From positions 124,001 through 188,000 of the forward strand of contig JAHDVF020001312.1 in assembly GCA_022606425.2 (NCBI GenBank): a stretch of 64,000 nt of DNA, read 5' to 3'. The DNA comes from Lepidostoma basale (taxonomy: Eukaryota; Arthropoda; Insecta; Trichoptera; Lepidostomatidae). Below the pieces are notes generated by a model that was given only the letters and a program-made list of their open reading frames with translations, was not told the origin of the DNA and ran no database searches. Both the position numbers and the translations under genes were made by a program. Below are positions 20,051 through 30,312 of the stretch, in pieces. Every line of letters begins with the position of its first letter. The stretch's first letter is position 1.

Positions 20051-20545
20051 AAATTATTATTATTTCTCAGTTTACTGAGAATACTCCTCATCAAGACCTA
20101 TATATGGAGTGTCTTGATGTACGGCTGCGAGACATGGTGCCTATCCGAAAGGGATAAGCGGAGACTAGAGGCTTTTGAGGTGTGGTCCTATAGAAGACTC
20201 TTTGGAATTTCCTGGAGAGACCACATCACTAATGAGGAAGTTCTTCAAGGAATCGAAGGAGGAAGGCACCTGCTCAGGACCTTGTCCGAAAGGCGTGCAA
20301 GATGGATCGGCCATGTAATACGTCAAGAAGGTCTCTTGCATGCCATAATGGAGGGTATGATCGAGGGGACAAACTTTAGGGGACGCCCACGCCGAGAGTA
20401 CCTGGAGGACCTGTTGGTGGACGTACGCTGCTCATCATATGCAGATTTCAAAAGAGCCGCACAAGACAGGGAAAAATGGAAGAGAATAATGGAGGAAATT
20501 GCTGCAAACCAATCCCAGGATTGAAACCAGAGAAGAAGATTATTA
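20050..20545 (+). pseudogene. LINE-C (RTE-like), 3' fragment
   Basis: An open frame to 20524 reads LIKTYIWSVLMYGCETWCLS, RRLEAFEVWSYRRLFGISWRDH, LSERRARWIGHVIRQEG, FRGRPRREYLEDLLVD and AAQDREKWKRIMEEI. This is the C-terminal connection of an RTE-like reverse transcriptase, distinct from RTE-A and RTE-B. The frame is almost undamaged, which suggests a younger insertion than its host copy. The 3' side ends GAAGAAGATTATTATTTTG. Confidence 0.75.
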
Positions 20546-20788
20546 TTTTGTTGAATCGCTCTTTACATCATGACAGCATGACCCAAATCGATGTAAAAGA
20601 TATTATAGCTATCATAGTAATTCTCGTGACATGTGGTAGGTAGCTAATCTATCGCCATTTTATTGTCCCGTGAATTCTACACCAGACCAAAGACAGTGTG
20701 ACAATCACACTGCCCTCACCGGGAATCGAACCCGGAACCTTTGGGATGGCAGTCAATGCACTTACCACTCGGCCACGATGGTCGTCGG
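20546..20788 (-). mobile_element. SINE-T (tRNA-derived SINE)
   Basis: Minus strand. The tRNA-like head has A box TGGCCGAGTGG (complement at 20765-20775) and B box GGTTCGATTCCC (complement at 20721-20732). These are internal RNA polymerase III promoter elements. The body holds GTGTGATTGTCACACTG, ACAATAAAATGGCGATAGAT and a tail near TTACATC. It is not a functional tRNA because the acceptor stem and 3' structure do not close. Confidence 0.8.
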
Positions 20789-20870
20789 TTGTCGGTTAAG
20801 TGAGGAGTCGGAGAAATCCACGCGCGTGCATGACACGATTTATGAATGTTAAGGAAATGGGGGAAGTGAT
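20788..20870 (+). pseudogene. RTE-A LINE, resumed 3' part
   Basis: GTGAGGAGTCGGAGAAATCC then CATGACACGATTTATGAATG continues the copy broken at about 20050. In an intact RTE-A the two joints lie about 10 bp apart. Confidence 0.7.
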
Positions 20871-21020
20871 AGTTAATAACGTCATTAATGTAAAAATCTT
20901 ATGACTTATGATGAAAATTTAACTTTGCGATATAGGTACACTTTATTCGAAATTAATTTGAAGGATTTCGTTGGTCGGAAGTTGTATTTAATCAAGCTGA
21001 ACTCGGAAGCTTCGACTAAA
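20871..21020. other. No recognised gene
   Basis: Short spacer up to the hAT-like element. Confidence 0.3.
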
Positions 21021-21028
21021 CTCTAAAC

Positions 21029-21581
21029 CAGTGATTCCCAAAGTGGTCTATGTAGACCCCCAAGGATCCACGACAACTTGCTAGGGGTCTACGACAGTTG
21101 CGAAAAAATGGGTGTCCATGAGATGTAAATGGGGACCCACGAGGTGGTTCAACTTCATTGAAATACAATACGAATATCGAAATCGTTTGACCAAATTAAT
21201 CTAATATTAAATGTTGGTCATATCAGAAGCCGGAAGAATCGACGTGCGTGTATGACTCGATGTATGAATGTGGAGAAAGCTAGAGAGGTATGTCAGGATA
21301 GAGTAGTGGCCGGTGATGGTTTCTTGTTGTTATTGTTGGTGGCCTTTTTTTTTCAACTCATTTTGAGAAAATCGGATTTTTTTAGCCCGACAGCGACTTC
21401 CGCTTAGTGGGTGGAGAATTTGTCGGCGACCTTTTTTTTAGCTCATCAGCGACTTCCGGACAGTAGAATTCAACAGCGACCAATAGTTTTTATCAATCAA
21501 TTAGGAAAGCAGGAGGTATACACAAAATAGAATAAATCGGCAAGGGGTCTGCGGCACAAAAAAAAAGTATGGGAACCTCTG
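21029..21581. mobile_element. hAT-like non-autonomous transposon with 8-bp target duplication
   Basis: The terminal inverted repeats are CAGTGATTCCCAAAG on the left and, as complement, CAGAGGTTCCCATACTT on the right. The 8-bp sequence CTCTAAAC flanks both sides (21021-21028 and 21582-21589). An 8-bp duplication and CAG ends are hallmarks of the hAT superfamily. The interior has no transposase and contains an RTE-A fragment. Confidence 0.75.
21185..21312 (+). pseudogene. RTE-A LINE fragment nested in hAT-like element
   Basis: Reads from the QINLI-like codons through GHIRSRKNRRACMTRCMNVE to CQDRVV. It lacks the hairpin and tail, so its 3' end was later lost or replaced. Confidence 0.7.
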
Positions 21582-21589
21582 CTCTAAAC

Positions 21590-21930
21590 CATAAAAAAGC
21601 AGCTGAAAGCTTTCGTTTAGCTCCAATTATCCCCGTTCTTCGGGGATTATCCGATTACTTAAAAAGTAGGCTCCATTTCGCAAATTAAAATATAATAATA
21701 TTTGCAAATTGTTGGTAACCTTGTTGTCTTCCTGTTTTTCATATTTTCGTTAGTACATTTAACAAAGTATCATTAAATTTATTGTCTTAAGACGTTTACT
21801 TTGCGATTTAGTTCTGTATAATAATTTTGTAAAAGGCATATTACATTTTACTCAAAATCTTTATTATTATTATCATTATAATTTTTATAATAATTTTTCT
21901 TATTTTATTTGTAATAACTTATATGTGTGT
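21590..21930. other. No recognised gene
   Basis: AT-rich spacer with no supported feature. Confidence 0.35.
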
Positions 21931-21934
21931 ATGT

Positions 21935-22770
21935 TAATCACTGACAGTAGAGAAAATGTTCAAGAATTAGTGTCGAGGATGTATGAGGCATGCAAAAAGA
22001 ATGACCTAGTGATAAATATGTCTAAATTTAATGTGATGGTTTTCGAAAAAGAAGAATGTATGACGATTTGTGATATAAGTGCGATGGGCGAGAAATTATA
22101 GCAAGTTACCGAATTCACGTATCTGGGTAGTATGTTCACAAGAGACGGTAAAATAGATAAAGACATCGAAAGAAGGGTTGGTGCTGGAAATGAAATAAAT
22201 GGCGCACTCAAAGCCATTACTGCAAATAGAAATATATCCACAGAAGCAAAGATGGCAGTACACAATGGAGTTCTAGTGCCAACCCTCATGTATAGAAGTG
22301 AAGCTTGAAGCTGGCAAAAGAAGGATGAAAGCAGGATAAACGCCGTAGAAATGAGATCACTCAGAAGATTGTGCGGGAAAACGTTGTATGATAGAATACA
22401 GAACGATGAAATAGGAAAGAATTGTAAGGCAAATGACTGCATCATGGATAAAATTAAAAAAGGATTCCTGAGATTGTTTGGACATATGGAACTAATGGAT
22501 GAGAATAGAATGGTTAAAAAGTTGTACACAAGCAGTGTTAGTGGAAAAAGAAGCCTAGGACGACCGAGGAAAACATGGCATGACCAAATTAATCAATTAC
22601 TAAAAGGCGGCCACATTCGAAGTCGGAATAATCGACGTGCGTGCATGGTACGATGTGTGAATGTAGAGGAATCCCGAGAGGTATGCCAGTATAGAGCATT
22701 ATGGCGATCCATTCTCTGTGCCTACCCCCCCGTTGAAATGGCGTGATGGTTAGTTAGTTAGTTTAGGTCT
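21935..22770 (+). pseudogene. RTE-A LINE, long 3' copy
   Basis: Runs from just after the catalytic box (ENVQELVSRMYEACKKNDLV) through MVFEKEE, FTYLGSMFTRDGKIDKDI, RRVGAGNEIN, VHNGVLVPTLMYRSEA, a stop, and then an intact 131-codon frame (22351-22746) to AYPPVEMA. It ends with the GGCGTGATGGTTAGTTAGTT tail. Few stops, but the catalytic palm is missing. Confidence 0.85.
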
Positions 22771-22794
22771 TATTACTTATATTAATATAATTCT

Positions 22795-23090
22795 GTTAAA
22801 TTGCTCTATACATCATTACAGCGCAAGCCAAATCAATGTAAAAATAAAGCTATTATATTGATTCTCGTGATATGTGATAGGTCTAATCTATCTCAATTCA
22901 TAAAAACGGCGCTCTATAAATTATCCAATTTATTATCATTATTATTATTATTATCTCCATTTTAATGTCACTTAAATTCTATACAGACCAAAGAGAGTGT
23001 GACAATCACACTGCTATCGCCGGGAATCGAACCTGGGAACTTTGAGGTGGCAATCAAAGCACTACCACTTGGCCACGAAGGTCGTTATTA
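22795..23090 (-). mobile_element. SINE-T with internal insertion
   Basis: Minus strand. B box GGTTCGATTCCC (complement at about 23026-23037) and A box TGGCCAAGTGG (complement near 23066) are present. The body is interrupted at about 22897-22965 by a 60-70 bp AT-rich segment with an (ATT)n run. Otherwise it parallels the 20.5 kb copy. Confidence 0.75.
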
Positions 23091-23635
23091 TACTATTTTA
23101 TTATTTTGACTACAGAAATCATAAGTTTTTAATAATTTTTCTGTAAAAATTCTGAAATATATGTTTTAAGAAAAGTTAATTGTAATTTTAATAGTATAGT
23201 TTTGTTTAGATTTGACTAGATTCTAGAAATTGATTGAAATGTTATTCAATCATTCGTTAAGTTAATGGAGTGTAAATAAGCCACGTTATTTTATTCCAGA
23301 AGACAGTAGTAACATTGCATTGTTTGAAAATTAATCTTGTAAAAAACATCAAAAGTTTATAATAATTTATCAATTTAAGCGAAATTGGCGTTAAGCACTC
23401 GAAATTAATAACGAACTTGATGTAAAAAAAAAACTAAGAGCCACTTGGTGAATATCGGTAATAATAGTGAACGTATTGTTAGTGTTTTAAAACTGTGTAT
23501 AAAAGTAATAAGCCATTATAAGTGGTCTGCAATTCACAGCCCCGGGCAAGAGCGGACAGTATTAACTACAAATAGCGCATTGCGGAGATACGGTGTTCAA
23601 GATAAGGGGTCAACAAACTTTTTCAAGTGCTTTGA
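23091..23635. other. No recognised gene
   Basis: AT-rich. A 100-codon frame at 23445-23747 has no recognisable domain and runs into the next repeat, so it is treated as chance. Confidence 0.4.
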
Positions 23636-23639
23636 AATA

Positions 23640-24345
23640 ACAATAAAATATTTACAAATATTTGTAAATGTATACTTATACCTGTATACGAAATCCTGGA
23701 TTTTCACCAAAGGGTGGTTAATTCAAATTTTAATTGTATCTCAATAGAGACGAAGACGCAAACTGGAAAATGAACATGCATGATCAAGGTGTTTACAGGA
23801 CTTATGACCTGTCATTGGTTGGATTAAGCGCACGCTTTATGTAATTACAACATTCCCCATTCCACCTTTGTTATTATGATCATGCTTATCATCATAATTA
23901 TTCTGGCTAATTTTTTGGCATATAGAATGGAATAATACTCCTGGCGGCTTCTAACAATACGTTAATTAGGCGACAGCCTTCGCATTGTGTTAATAAGGTA
24001 GTTTGCTAAATGCCGAAAATCATTCTCCATAGATGGCGTTAGTGGGTCGGTTGTATAGGTTAATCTTGAAAAATTCACAAGTGCAATCAAATCTACATAG
24101 ATGGCTGACTGAAACTGACACGTGAAGATAGATATGGATTTGAAGTATATATACATCTTCCAAAATTTATCATGCATGATTATAATAACAAAGGTGGAAT
24201 GGGGAATGTTGTAATTACATAAAGCGTGCGCTTAACCCAACCAATGATAGGTCATAAGTCCTGTAAATACCTTGATCATCCATGTTCAGTTTCCAGTTTG
24301 CGTCTTCGTCTCTATTGAGATACAATTAAAATTTGAATAAAATAT
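23640..24345. mobile_element. Family M element, subtype A, long copy
   Basis: Long inverted ends: left from ATTCAAATTTTAATTG through GAGACGAAGACGCAAACTGG; right arm the complement (24285-24340). The interior contains CTTCTAACAATACGTTAATT, ATAGATGGCGTTAGTGGGT and CTACATAGATGGC in the same order as the 31.4 kb copy read in reverse. Several sub-blocks are present in both orientations. No transposase. Confidence 0.6.
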
Positions 24346-24469
24346 TTCTCTTCTAAATTAACTCTTTAACAACTTAACACTTTATGTTGTGTATTCACAT
24401 TTGAAAAACGTATACAACAATTTTTAATATATTTTCAGACGTTCTTCCCCTGTGCAAAAAGTTTTAAAC

Positions 24470-25140
24470 TTAATTTATAATAGTAAACACGATTGTTTAG
24501 TGGTTTTACTGGGATTTAATTTATATAAATTGTAACAAATTTGTTTCGCCTTGTGAGGGCATTCTCAAACTGAACCTAATCGCTTATAAGTTTTCCTTTA
24601 TATTGAATTTAGAAATCTTAAGGTTGGGTGAGAAAATATATAATGCATTTTTTTTAGTTTTTAAATGTTTCTCCCCCACCCTGATTCCTTATGTCAATAT
24701 AAGAACACACTGTTTGGTGATAAGATTCAGTTTGAGAGTGCCCTCATAAGGTGAAACAAATTTATCACAATTTATATAATGTATAACATATAATAAATTA
24801 AATAAACACAAAAGTCCGGATCGTCCATGTCAACGTGTGCAACATCGAAAAAAACCTTATGTGTTATTACATTATGTGCTAAATTAAAAAAACGACGGAT
24901 TCGTGGAACATAAATTAAATAAACAATATGTGCACCATCTAAAAAGAACATTTTGTGTTAAATTATTTTTACTTTGTTATTTTATTTTATATCATTGTAT
25001 TTTACCCTTTCAGGGAGATGGCGTGATGGTTAGTTAGTTAATTAGTTAGTTATATAATGTATATAAATTAAATCCCAGTAAAACCACTTAACAACAATGG
25101 TGTTTACTATTAAAGGAGTTATACAAAACTAATACCTCAA
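24470..25140. repeat. HH13 unit (inverted pair) carrying SINE-B
   Basis: Outer ends AGTAAACACGATTGTTTAGT (left) and its near-complement (25090-25120). The minus-strand motif CGCCTTGTGAGGGCATTCTC is at 24548-24570 and the plus-strand motif GAGAGTGCCCTCATAAGGTG at 24733-24755, followed by AAACAAATT. The core is TTGAGAG or TTGAGAA instead of CTGANGA. Confidence 0.55.
24786..25049 (+). mobile_element. SINE-B insertion with 14-bp target duplication
   Basis: TTATATAATGTATA precedes it (24772-24785) and repeats after the TTAG tail (25050-25063). This sets both ends of SINE-B: it starts at the ACATATAATAAATTAAATAA side and ends in (TTAG)n. The centre is shortened; the GGTTCGCAAC block is missing, but the GGCGTGATGG end is intact. 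Confidence 0.75.
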
Positions 25141-25149
25141 CCATCAGTA

Positions 25150-25310
25150 GTTTTAAACTTACCTACCATACCATGCTTTTTTTACCATTCTTTCTTCATT
25201 CATTCTTTCCACATGTCCAAACCGTTTAAATGTTCCTTTCTTTATTTTGTTTATAACACCATTATTCGCACCACATTCACTTGTAATACAATATTATACT
25301 ATATTATAAA
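25150..25310 (-). pseudogene. RTE-A LINE fragment
   Basis: Minus strand, covering only the CEANNGVINKIKKGTF-like to MNEERMVKK segment (CATTCTTTCTTCATTCATTC). No tail. Confidence 0.6.
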
Positions 25311-25850
25311 GGATTTTTTTTTTTCATTTTTAATTTTACATTAAATCAAATAAAATAAAGTATATTGTTTTATTTTTCATACATTGAACTATTATATCAT
25401 ATGTCTTTTATTAAAAATGTCACACACTAGTTGTAAGAAAGATGTATTTATTTATAAATAAATAAAAATAATAAATAAATAAGCTGTACATTTTTCATGT
25501 ACGTGAACGAAAGATTTCCTACCCCTGTTCAAGTCCCCTCGCTATTAGGATGAACGCGGGCACTCTTTCTCCCGACTATCTCGGCGCAACTGGTGGTCAT
25601 TATTATTTGCATGGAATGTGAATTAATTATAAACTTAATTATTAGTTTCCGCATTAGGCAACTTTTGAGTTTTACTCCATTTTTATTCCACCCCCGAGAC
25701 TGGGAAAGTCCCCGAGATTAAAAGGTTTGGCTAAAACTTATAATATATGAATCACCTTAAATCGGGCTAAATATAGTTTTAGTACTCTGAGATTGTTTTA
25801 ATTTTAGTTATAATATTATAATTTAGTTTTCAACTTTTGTTGATTGTTTA
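25311..25850. other. No recognised gene
   Basis: AT-rich, with a short palindrome at 25440-25490 (TTTATTTATAAATAAATAAA). Nothing coding. Confidence 0.35.
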
Positions 25851-25990
25851 ATAACTTACACTTTTGTCTTTAATTCGACAGCGTTGTCTTTTTGAAACGT
25901 ATATTTAGTTAAAATCCGTTGATATTTTGTGTCTTCAACGGATTTTAACTCCGGTCAAAGACACTTACCATCAGTGAATATAAACTAAAT
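25851..25990. repeat. HH5 fragment and small inverted repeat
   Basis: CACTTTTGTCTTTAATTCGA then CAGCG matches the outer arm of HH5 units (62.6, 59.6 kb). The following TTAAAATCCGTTGA and its complement TCAACGGATTTTAA form a short hairpin. The hammerhead-like part is missing. Confidence 0.45.
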
Positions 25991-26124
25991 ATACATTTAA
26001 AAAAGATTTTTTTTTTTAAAACCGATTTCACTATTTTTTTACTTTAAAAGAGAAAATTCAATTTTTACACAAGTACAAGTTAATATATATCATTTTTAAA
26101 AATATGTTGAATATAGCACAGCTT

Positions 26125-26325
26125 ACAATAATGGTGTTCTTGTGCCGACCCTTACGTATCGAAGCAAAGCATGGAACTGGCAAAAGAAGGATGAAAGTAG
26201 AATAAATTCAGTAGAAATGAGATCTCTAAGACGAATGTGTGGAAAAACTGTATAAAATAACTATATAAAAAGTTAATGCAGTGCGAATGAAAGTGTTATG
26301 GACAAAATAATGAAAAGGTTATTAA
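26125..26325 (+). pseudogene. RTE-A LINE, left part, split by piggyBac
   Basis: Reads NNGVLVPTLTYRSKAWNWQK, ESRINSVEMRSLRRMCGKTV and SVMDKIMKRLL. At 26322-26325 it reaches TTAA, the insertion site of the piggyBac-like element. The same LINE resumes at 28163. Confidence 0.85.
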
Positions 26326-26513
26326 CCTCCTCGGACCCCCCGTCCCCTGTGGGGGACATAAAAAGTGTCTGAACAAATGGTGTGATTCAAGGAATATTAT
26401 AAGTTGTTAACTAATTTCAACTGTGAACTGTTGTTCATAGATGTCCGTAATATTTTTAGAATAACTTAGTTTTCAAATCAATGCTTACACAGCAGTTTTA
26501 TGGCAGTGTCAAA

Positions 26514-27200
26514 ATGGCGGGTCTGAGGAAATGACGTTTTGCTGGTTCCGAAATTGGTAAGTTTACTATATTTATTATTTTTTTGGCACAACTGTTAATC
26601 TGTTAACTTTTTAGTATACTAATATGTTCATTTCATAATATCAAGTTGATAGATTGCCAATATATAGTCAGTCAAATCTGTGAAAAATCGCCAAAGTTGT
26701 ATGTCCCCCAGAGGGGACATCGGGTCTTAATGTTGAAAATGTTCAAATATTAACCATATAAGTGTTCGGCTAGTCGATGTTTTTCTTTTGCAAATATTTA
26801 ATTGCAAATATGACTTTTACAACTAAACTGACAAAAATATTTAAATATCACTTTTAAAACATGTTTTCGTATACTAATTCATATGATATTTTTTCTTTTT
26901 CCAGATTCTGATGCATTTATTAATTTTGTTAACGTAGAGTTGGATGGAAATCTGTCTGAATGCGACCTTAGTGATGACGAAATTAACGATCCTGATTTCA
27001 ATGAGACCATCGCGGACGATGTGATGGTATCAAGTGATGAAGAGTTGGACGATAATATTGGAGAAATAAATATTACGGAATCTGTAACTCCCAGCAGGCG
27101 TGAATTTTGGAAGAAAACGGAAGATTTTTTTCCACTTCCTCCAGCACCAGAGTATGAAGAATTGCCTTCTAATGCTGTAAATTTGCCTCACAATGGTTAA
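26514..27200 (+). pseudogene. piggyBac-like transposase, N-terminal part (two exons)
   Basis: A proposed exon 1 (26514-26556) reads MAGLRK, stop (TGA 26532), RFAGSEI. A GT donor lies at 26557 and a pyrimidine-rich acceptor ending CCAG at 26901-26904. The join continues in frame to DSDAFINFVNVELDGNLSE, DLSDDEINDPDF and SSDEELDDNIGE. This acidic N-terminus is typical of piggyBac transposases. The frame then reads FFPLPPAPEYEELPSN and stops at 27200. The TGA, probably from CGA, and the missing catalytic core make it a pseudogene. The splice model is inferred from sites and frame. Confidence 0.6.
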
Positions 27201-27224
27201 CAGACCAGCACTCGGCTTTTAAGG

Positions 27225-27738
27225 CTTTTAAGCCTACAATTCAAACATGGGTGGTGTTGATATGTTAGATAGAATAATAAGCACCTACAGAATAAGGGCA
27301 CGGACAAAAAAATGGACAGTCCGATTATTAATGCATTTATTCGATTTTTCCATAGCTGCGTCTTGGATAGAATATAGACGGGATCAGATGGCATTAAAAA
27401 CTCCGAAAAGGGATGTTTTGGATTACTTGCAATTCAGAGTTCAAATCGAAGAACACCTAATCCACAATAGTTTGCAAGTACCTGATCCAAACTCTGATTC
27501 TGAATGTGAGCCTGAACCAACACCAAAGCGTTCCATAGCTGCTGTTCCCCACCCACCAGATTCTCTAAGGAAGAACAATGTACTCCACATGCCAATTTTC
27601 CCACATCCAGCAACTAAAAATCGTTGTCGCTTTCCTGGGTGTAGTGCTAACAAAGCCCGAATCCAATATTCAACGTGCAAAATTTTTTTGTGCTTGCAAG
27701 ATAATAGAAATTGCTTTCAACTTTACCATGAATTTTAA
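27225..27738 (+). pseudogene. piggyBac-like transposase, C-terminal part
   Basis: The frame reads AYNSNMGGVDMLDRIISTYR, ARTKKWTVRLLMHLFDFSIA and WIEYRRDQMALKTPKRDVLD. The YN..MGGVD box follows the last catalytic region in piggyBac transposases. The C-terminal tail keeps a cysteine-rich segment (RCRFPGCSANKARIQ, STCKIFLC, NRNCFQLYHEF) that in the family binds zinc. About the middle third of the protein, including the catalytic aspartates, is deleted between 27200 and 27225. Confidence 0.85.
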
Positions 27739-28162
27739 ATTATATTTTATATTATTGGAAACGTTTCAATTGAGTATCAGCTTATTTTGGGTATGTTTTT
27801 TTTGAAGGGTAGTTATTCATTAAAATTAATTGTATACTTTATTTTATGTTTTTTTATTAGCCTTTCGCGGGTCCGTGATAAAATATATTTGTAATTATAT
27901 GGTATTTTCTCTCTTTTATTAGTTTAATAAAATGTTCTGCAAAAAGTCATCATAATATTATTGTTTAATTATATTTATGTCTTATTTTAAAATGATATGT
28001 TTTTATTATTTGTTACGCGCTAGAGACCCAGCGTCCCCTATAGGGGACATGTGATTTTGGAAAAACTGTATGAAGAATTTTTTTTTTCTAAATTTATTTC
28101 ATTTCATAAATACATAAATAAAAAGTTAAATTCGATGATTTTTTTCCCTGGGTCCGAGGAGG

Positions 28163-28455
28163 TTAAGATGGTTTGGACACATGCAAAGAATGAGTGAAAA
28201 CAGAATGATAAAGAAGGTATATGTAAACGGCGTAAACGGAGCTAGAAATAGAGGATGGTCGTGGAAAACGTGGCACGATCAAATCAATCAAATATTAAAT
28301 TTCGGTCACGTGAGGAGTCGGAGAAATCGACGTACGTGCATGACAAGATGTATGAATGTAGACAAGCGAGAGAAGTATGTCAGGACAGAACAGTGTGGCG
28401 TTCCATTATTTCTGCCTCCCCCTCCGGGGAGACGGCGTGATGGTTAAGTTAGTGT
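28163..28455 (+). pseudogene. RTE-A LINE, right part, split by piggyBac
   Basis: Resumes directly after the TTAA with KMVWTHAKNE (frame shifted) then MSENRMIKKVYVNGVNGARN, KTWHDQINQILNFGHVRSRR, RTCMTRCMNV and the hairpin CCCCCTCCGGGGAGACGGCG. It ends GTGATGGTTAAGTTAG. Confidence 0.85.
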
Positions 28456-28834
28456 TATAATAACTAAACTACGATTACATCATTAACTAGCGTAAGTTCT
28501 GAACTTTATTATATACTGCTAGTTTCCAACGTTCTATATACTAGGACAACACTCTTCCAACGTAGAATTTAGTTTTCTCGTGTTCCATTAAAACGTATAT
28601 TGCCATCGTTTTATTATCGAGAACAAACGATGTGAAATAGCGGAGCATACATATTTTTAGCTTGAACGTAATACAACAAATGTAGGGTAAGGCGATCTCG
28701 GAATCCCAAACCATAACAGGGAAACAATAACAGAGATAAAGCTTTATTGTGATGTATAATAACACAATCAATTTGTTTAATCTTTACTATAATAAAACAA
28801 AATAACAATTAATAAAAAGATTAGGCTTATAATC
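28456..28834. other. No recognised gene
   Basis: Two short open frames on the minus strand overlap each other; no domain recognised. Confidence 0.35.
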
Positions 28835-29045
28835 AATGCGAAAGAAAACGGCAGTTTTCTAGAAATTGTATTATATTTTATGGGATTGACCTGTTTCGCC
28901 CTTCTAAGGCATTATCAAATGTGTAATTTCCTTAGAAGGGCAAAACATGTCATTTCAGAAAAATATAATGAAACTTCTAGGAAACTGACGTTTTCATTCG
29001 TATTAATTTTTTAATATGAAGTTTTACATCATTGTTCAAGAAATT
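28835..29045. repeat. HH12 inverted pair, well preserved
   Basis: Minus-strand arm (28840-28920) and plus-strand arm (28922-29040). Outer phrases GAAAACGGCAGTTTTCTAGA and CTGACGTTTTCATTCGTATT are complementary. Motif on each arm: CCTTAGAAGGGCRAAACATGTC-like. The plus copy has GCAAAAC in place of GCGAAAC. Confidence 0.6.
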
Positions 29046-29285
29046 ATAAATAGAATATGCTTATTTTAAAAGCGCCGTTTTTTGTGATATGATTGTCTCA
29101 AGGGCCCATTAGGAATGAATGTTTTAAATCTAAAAAATATAAAGAGGAGCACTGTTTCTGATATTCGCGATCATTTAGAAAGAAAAAAAAAACATTTGGG
29201 TTTTAATTTTAGTGTAAAATATTATATATAAAATATGGGTTTTCAGCTTAGATCTGAAATCTGTTGGTTCATTTATGCATCTAAG

Positions 29286-29420
29286 CTATGAAAAGAAATT
29301 GTTCCAAGCTGATGGGCCGGCTACTGCAAAGGCTCGATCCCTGAAACTTTTTCTAGGGCAACGCTTCGGCTCAACTAGTCTTTCTATCTTAGAGGAGTTC
29401 GCCAAGCGAAGTGTGGGTTT
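29286..29420 (-). pseudogene. LINE C-terminal remnant (jockey/CR1-type)
   Basis: Minus strand reads LVEPKRCPRKSFRDRAFAVA, GPSAWNNFFS. The DRAF.VAGP..WN phrase marks the end of the reverse-transcriptase region in CR1/jockey-type LINEs. Upstream and downstream are not recognisable. Confidence 0.5.
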
Positions 29421-29840
29421 CTTCAAATTTTTGGTGCCATTCCATGTTGCGTGCAAAATAAAGGCGAAGAAGAGGTTGTAATCGTAAAGACTTTGACAAT
29501 AAACAATGTTAATGAAGCCTTTATGCATTTTGATACGTTTTGGCTACCATGGATGAATGTGATCCCAATACAGAGACAAGGCATGTTATGGAACTGTCTA
29601 TCTGGAAAATAATGAAAAGGAGGATTTTAAAATCTCTAGACAAATTCGTAAAGAAGAGTCCTTATTCTTTTCGATATTATAATATATTATATTATTTATG
29701 TATGTATATGGTTGATTAATAAATACATAACTGAAAATACCCACCGTTTTGATGTATTTTATACATGACCTCGACATTCGCACATTCAACTATCGCACAC
29801 ATTTTCAGGATCGATTAAGTGCAAAAGTCTAGGCCCGCCT
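29421..29840. other. No recognised gene
   Basis: AT-rich sequence with no supported feature. Confidence 0.35.
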
Positions 29841-29841
29841 G

Positions 29842-30312
29842 TATTTCAACTAAAGCGAAAATAGCAGTACATAATTGAGTTCTCGTTCCAACCCTTATGT
29901 TTGGAAGCGAAGCTTAGAGCTGGCAAAAAATAATGAAAGTAGGATAAATGCCGTACAAATGAGATCATTGAGAAGAATGTGCGAGAAAACGATATATGAT
30001 AGAACACCGAACGAAGAAATAAGGAAGAAATGAAAGGCAAATTATTGTATCACAAGATAAATTACACATTAATAAAGATTCCCTCAGACGGTTTGAACAT
30101 ATGTAACGAATGGACGAAGAATGATCAACATGATGTATATAAGTCGTGGGAGACCAAAAAAAGCATGGCATGACCAAATTAAGTAAATACTGAATGGCGG
30201 TCACATTCGAAGTCGGAAAAATTGACAAGCTATGATGTTATGATGTATGAATCTGGATGAACAAGAGATGGGCTCTCTGCCTTCCCCTCCGAGGAGACGG
30301 CGTGATGGTCAT
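29842..30312 (+). pseudogene. RTE-A LINE, 3' fragment
   Basis: Decayed copy from AKIAVHN-V-VPTLMFGSEA through MRSLRRMC and the LRRFEHM region, SRGRPKKAWHDQIK and the CCCTCCGAGGAGACGGCGTG hairpin. Many small indels. The TTAG tail is lost. Confidence 0.75.

Larger units (their letters stand above)
26326..28162 (+). mobile_element. piggyBac-like element, internally deleted
   Basis: 1837 bp flanked by TTAA duplications (26322-26325 and 28163-28166). The terminal inverted repeats are CCTCCTCGGACCC and its exact complement GGGTCCGAGGAGG. Just inside each end, and once in the intron, is a palindrome of the form GTCCCC-N-GGGGAC (26342-26357, 26703-26718, 28033-28048). The transposase is represented only by N- and C-terminal parts. 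It is inserted within RTE-A and is therefore younger than that copy. Confidence 0.9.

Noticed and set aside
20721..20785. Candidate tRNA gene (A and B boxes)
   Set aside because: The acceptor stem does not close, no anticodon loop can be placed, and the same head is joined to a shared non-tRNA body at several sites. It is a SINE head.
23445..23747. 100-codon frame as a gene
   Set aside because: No similarity, and its last third is the start of a family M repeat.
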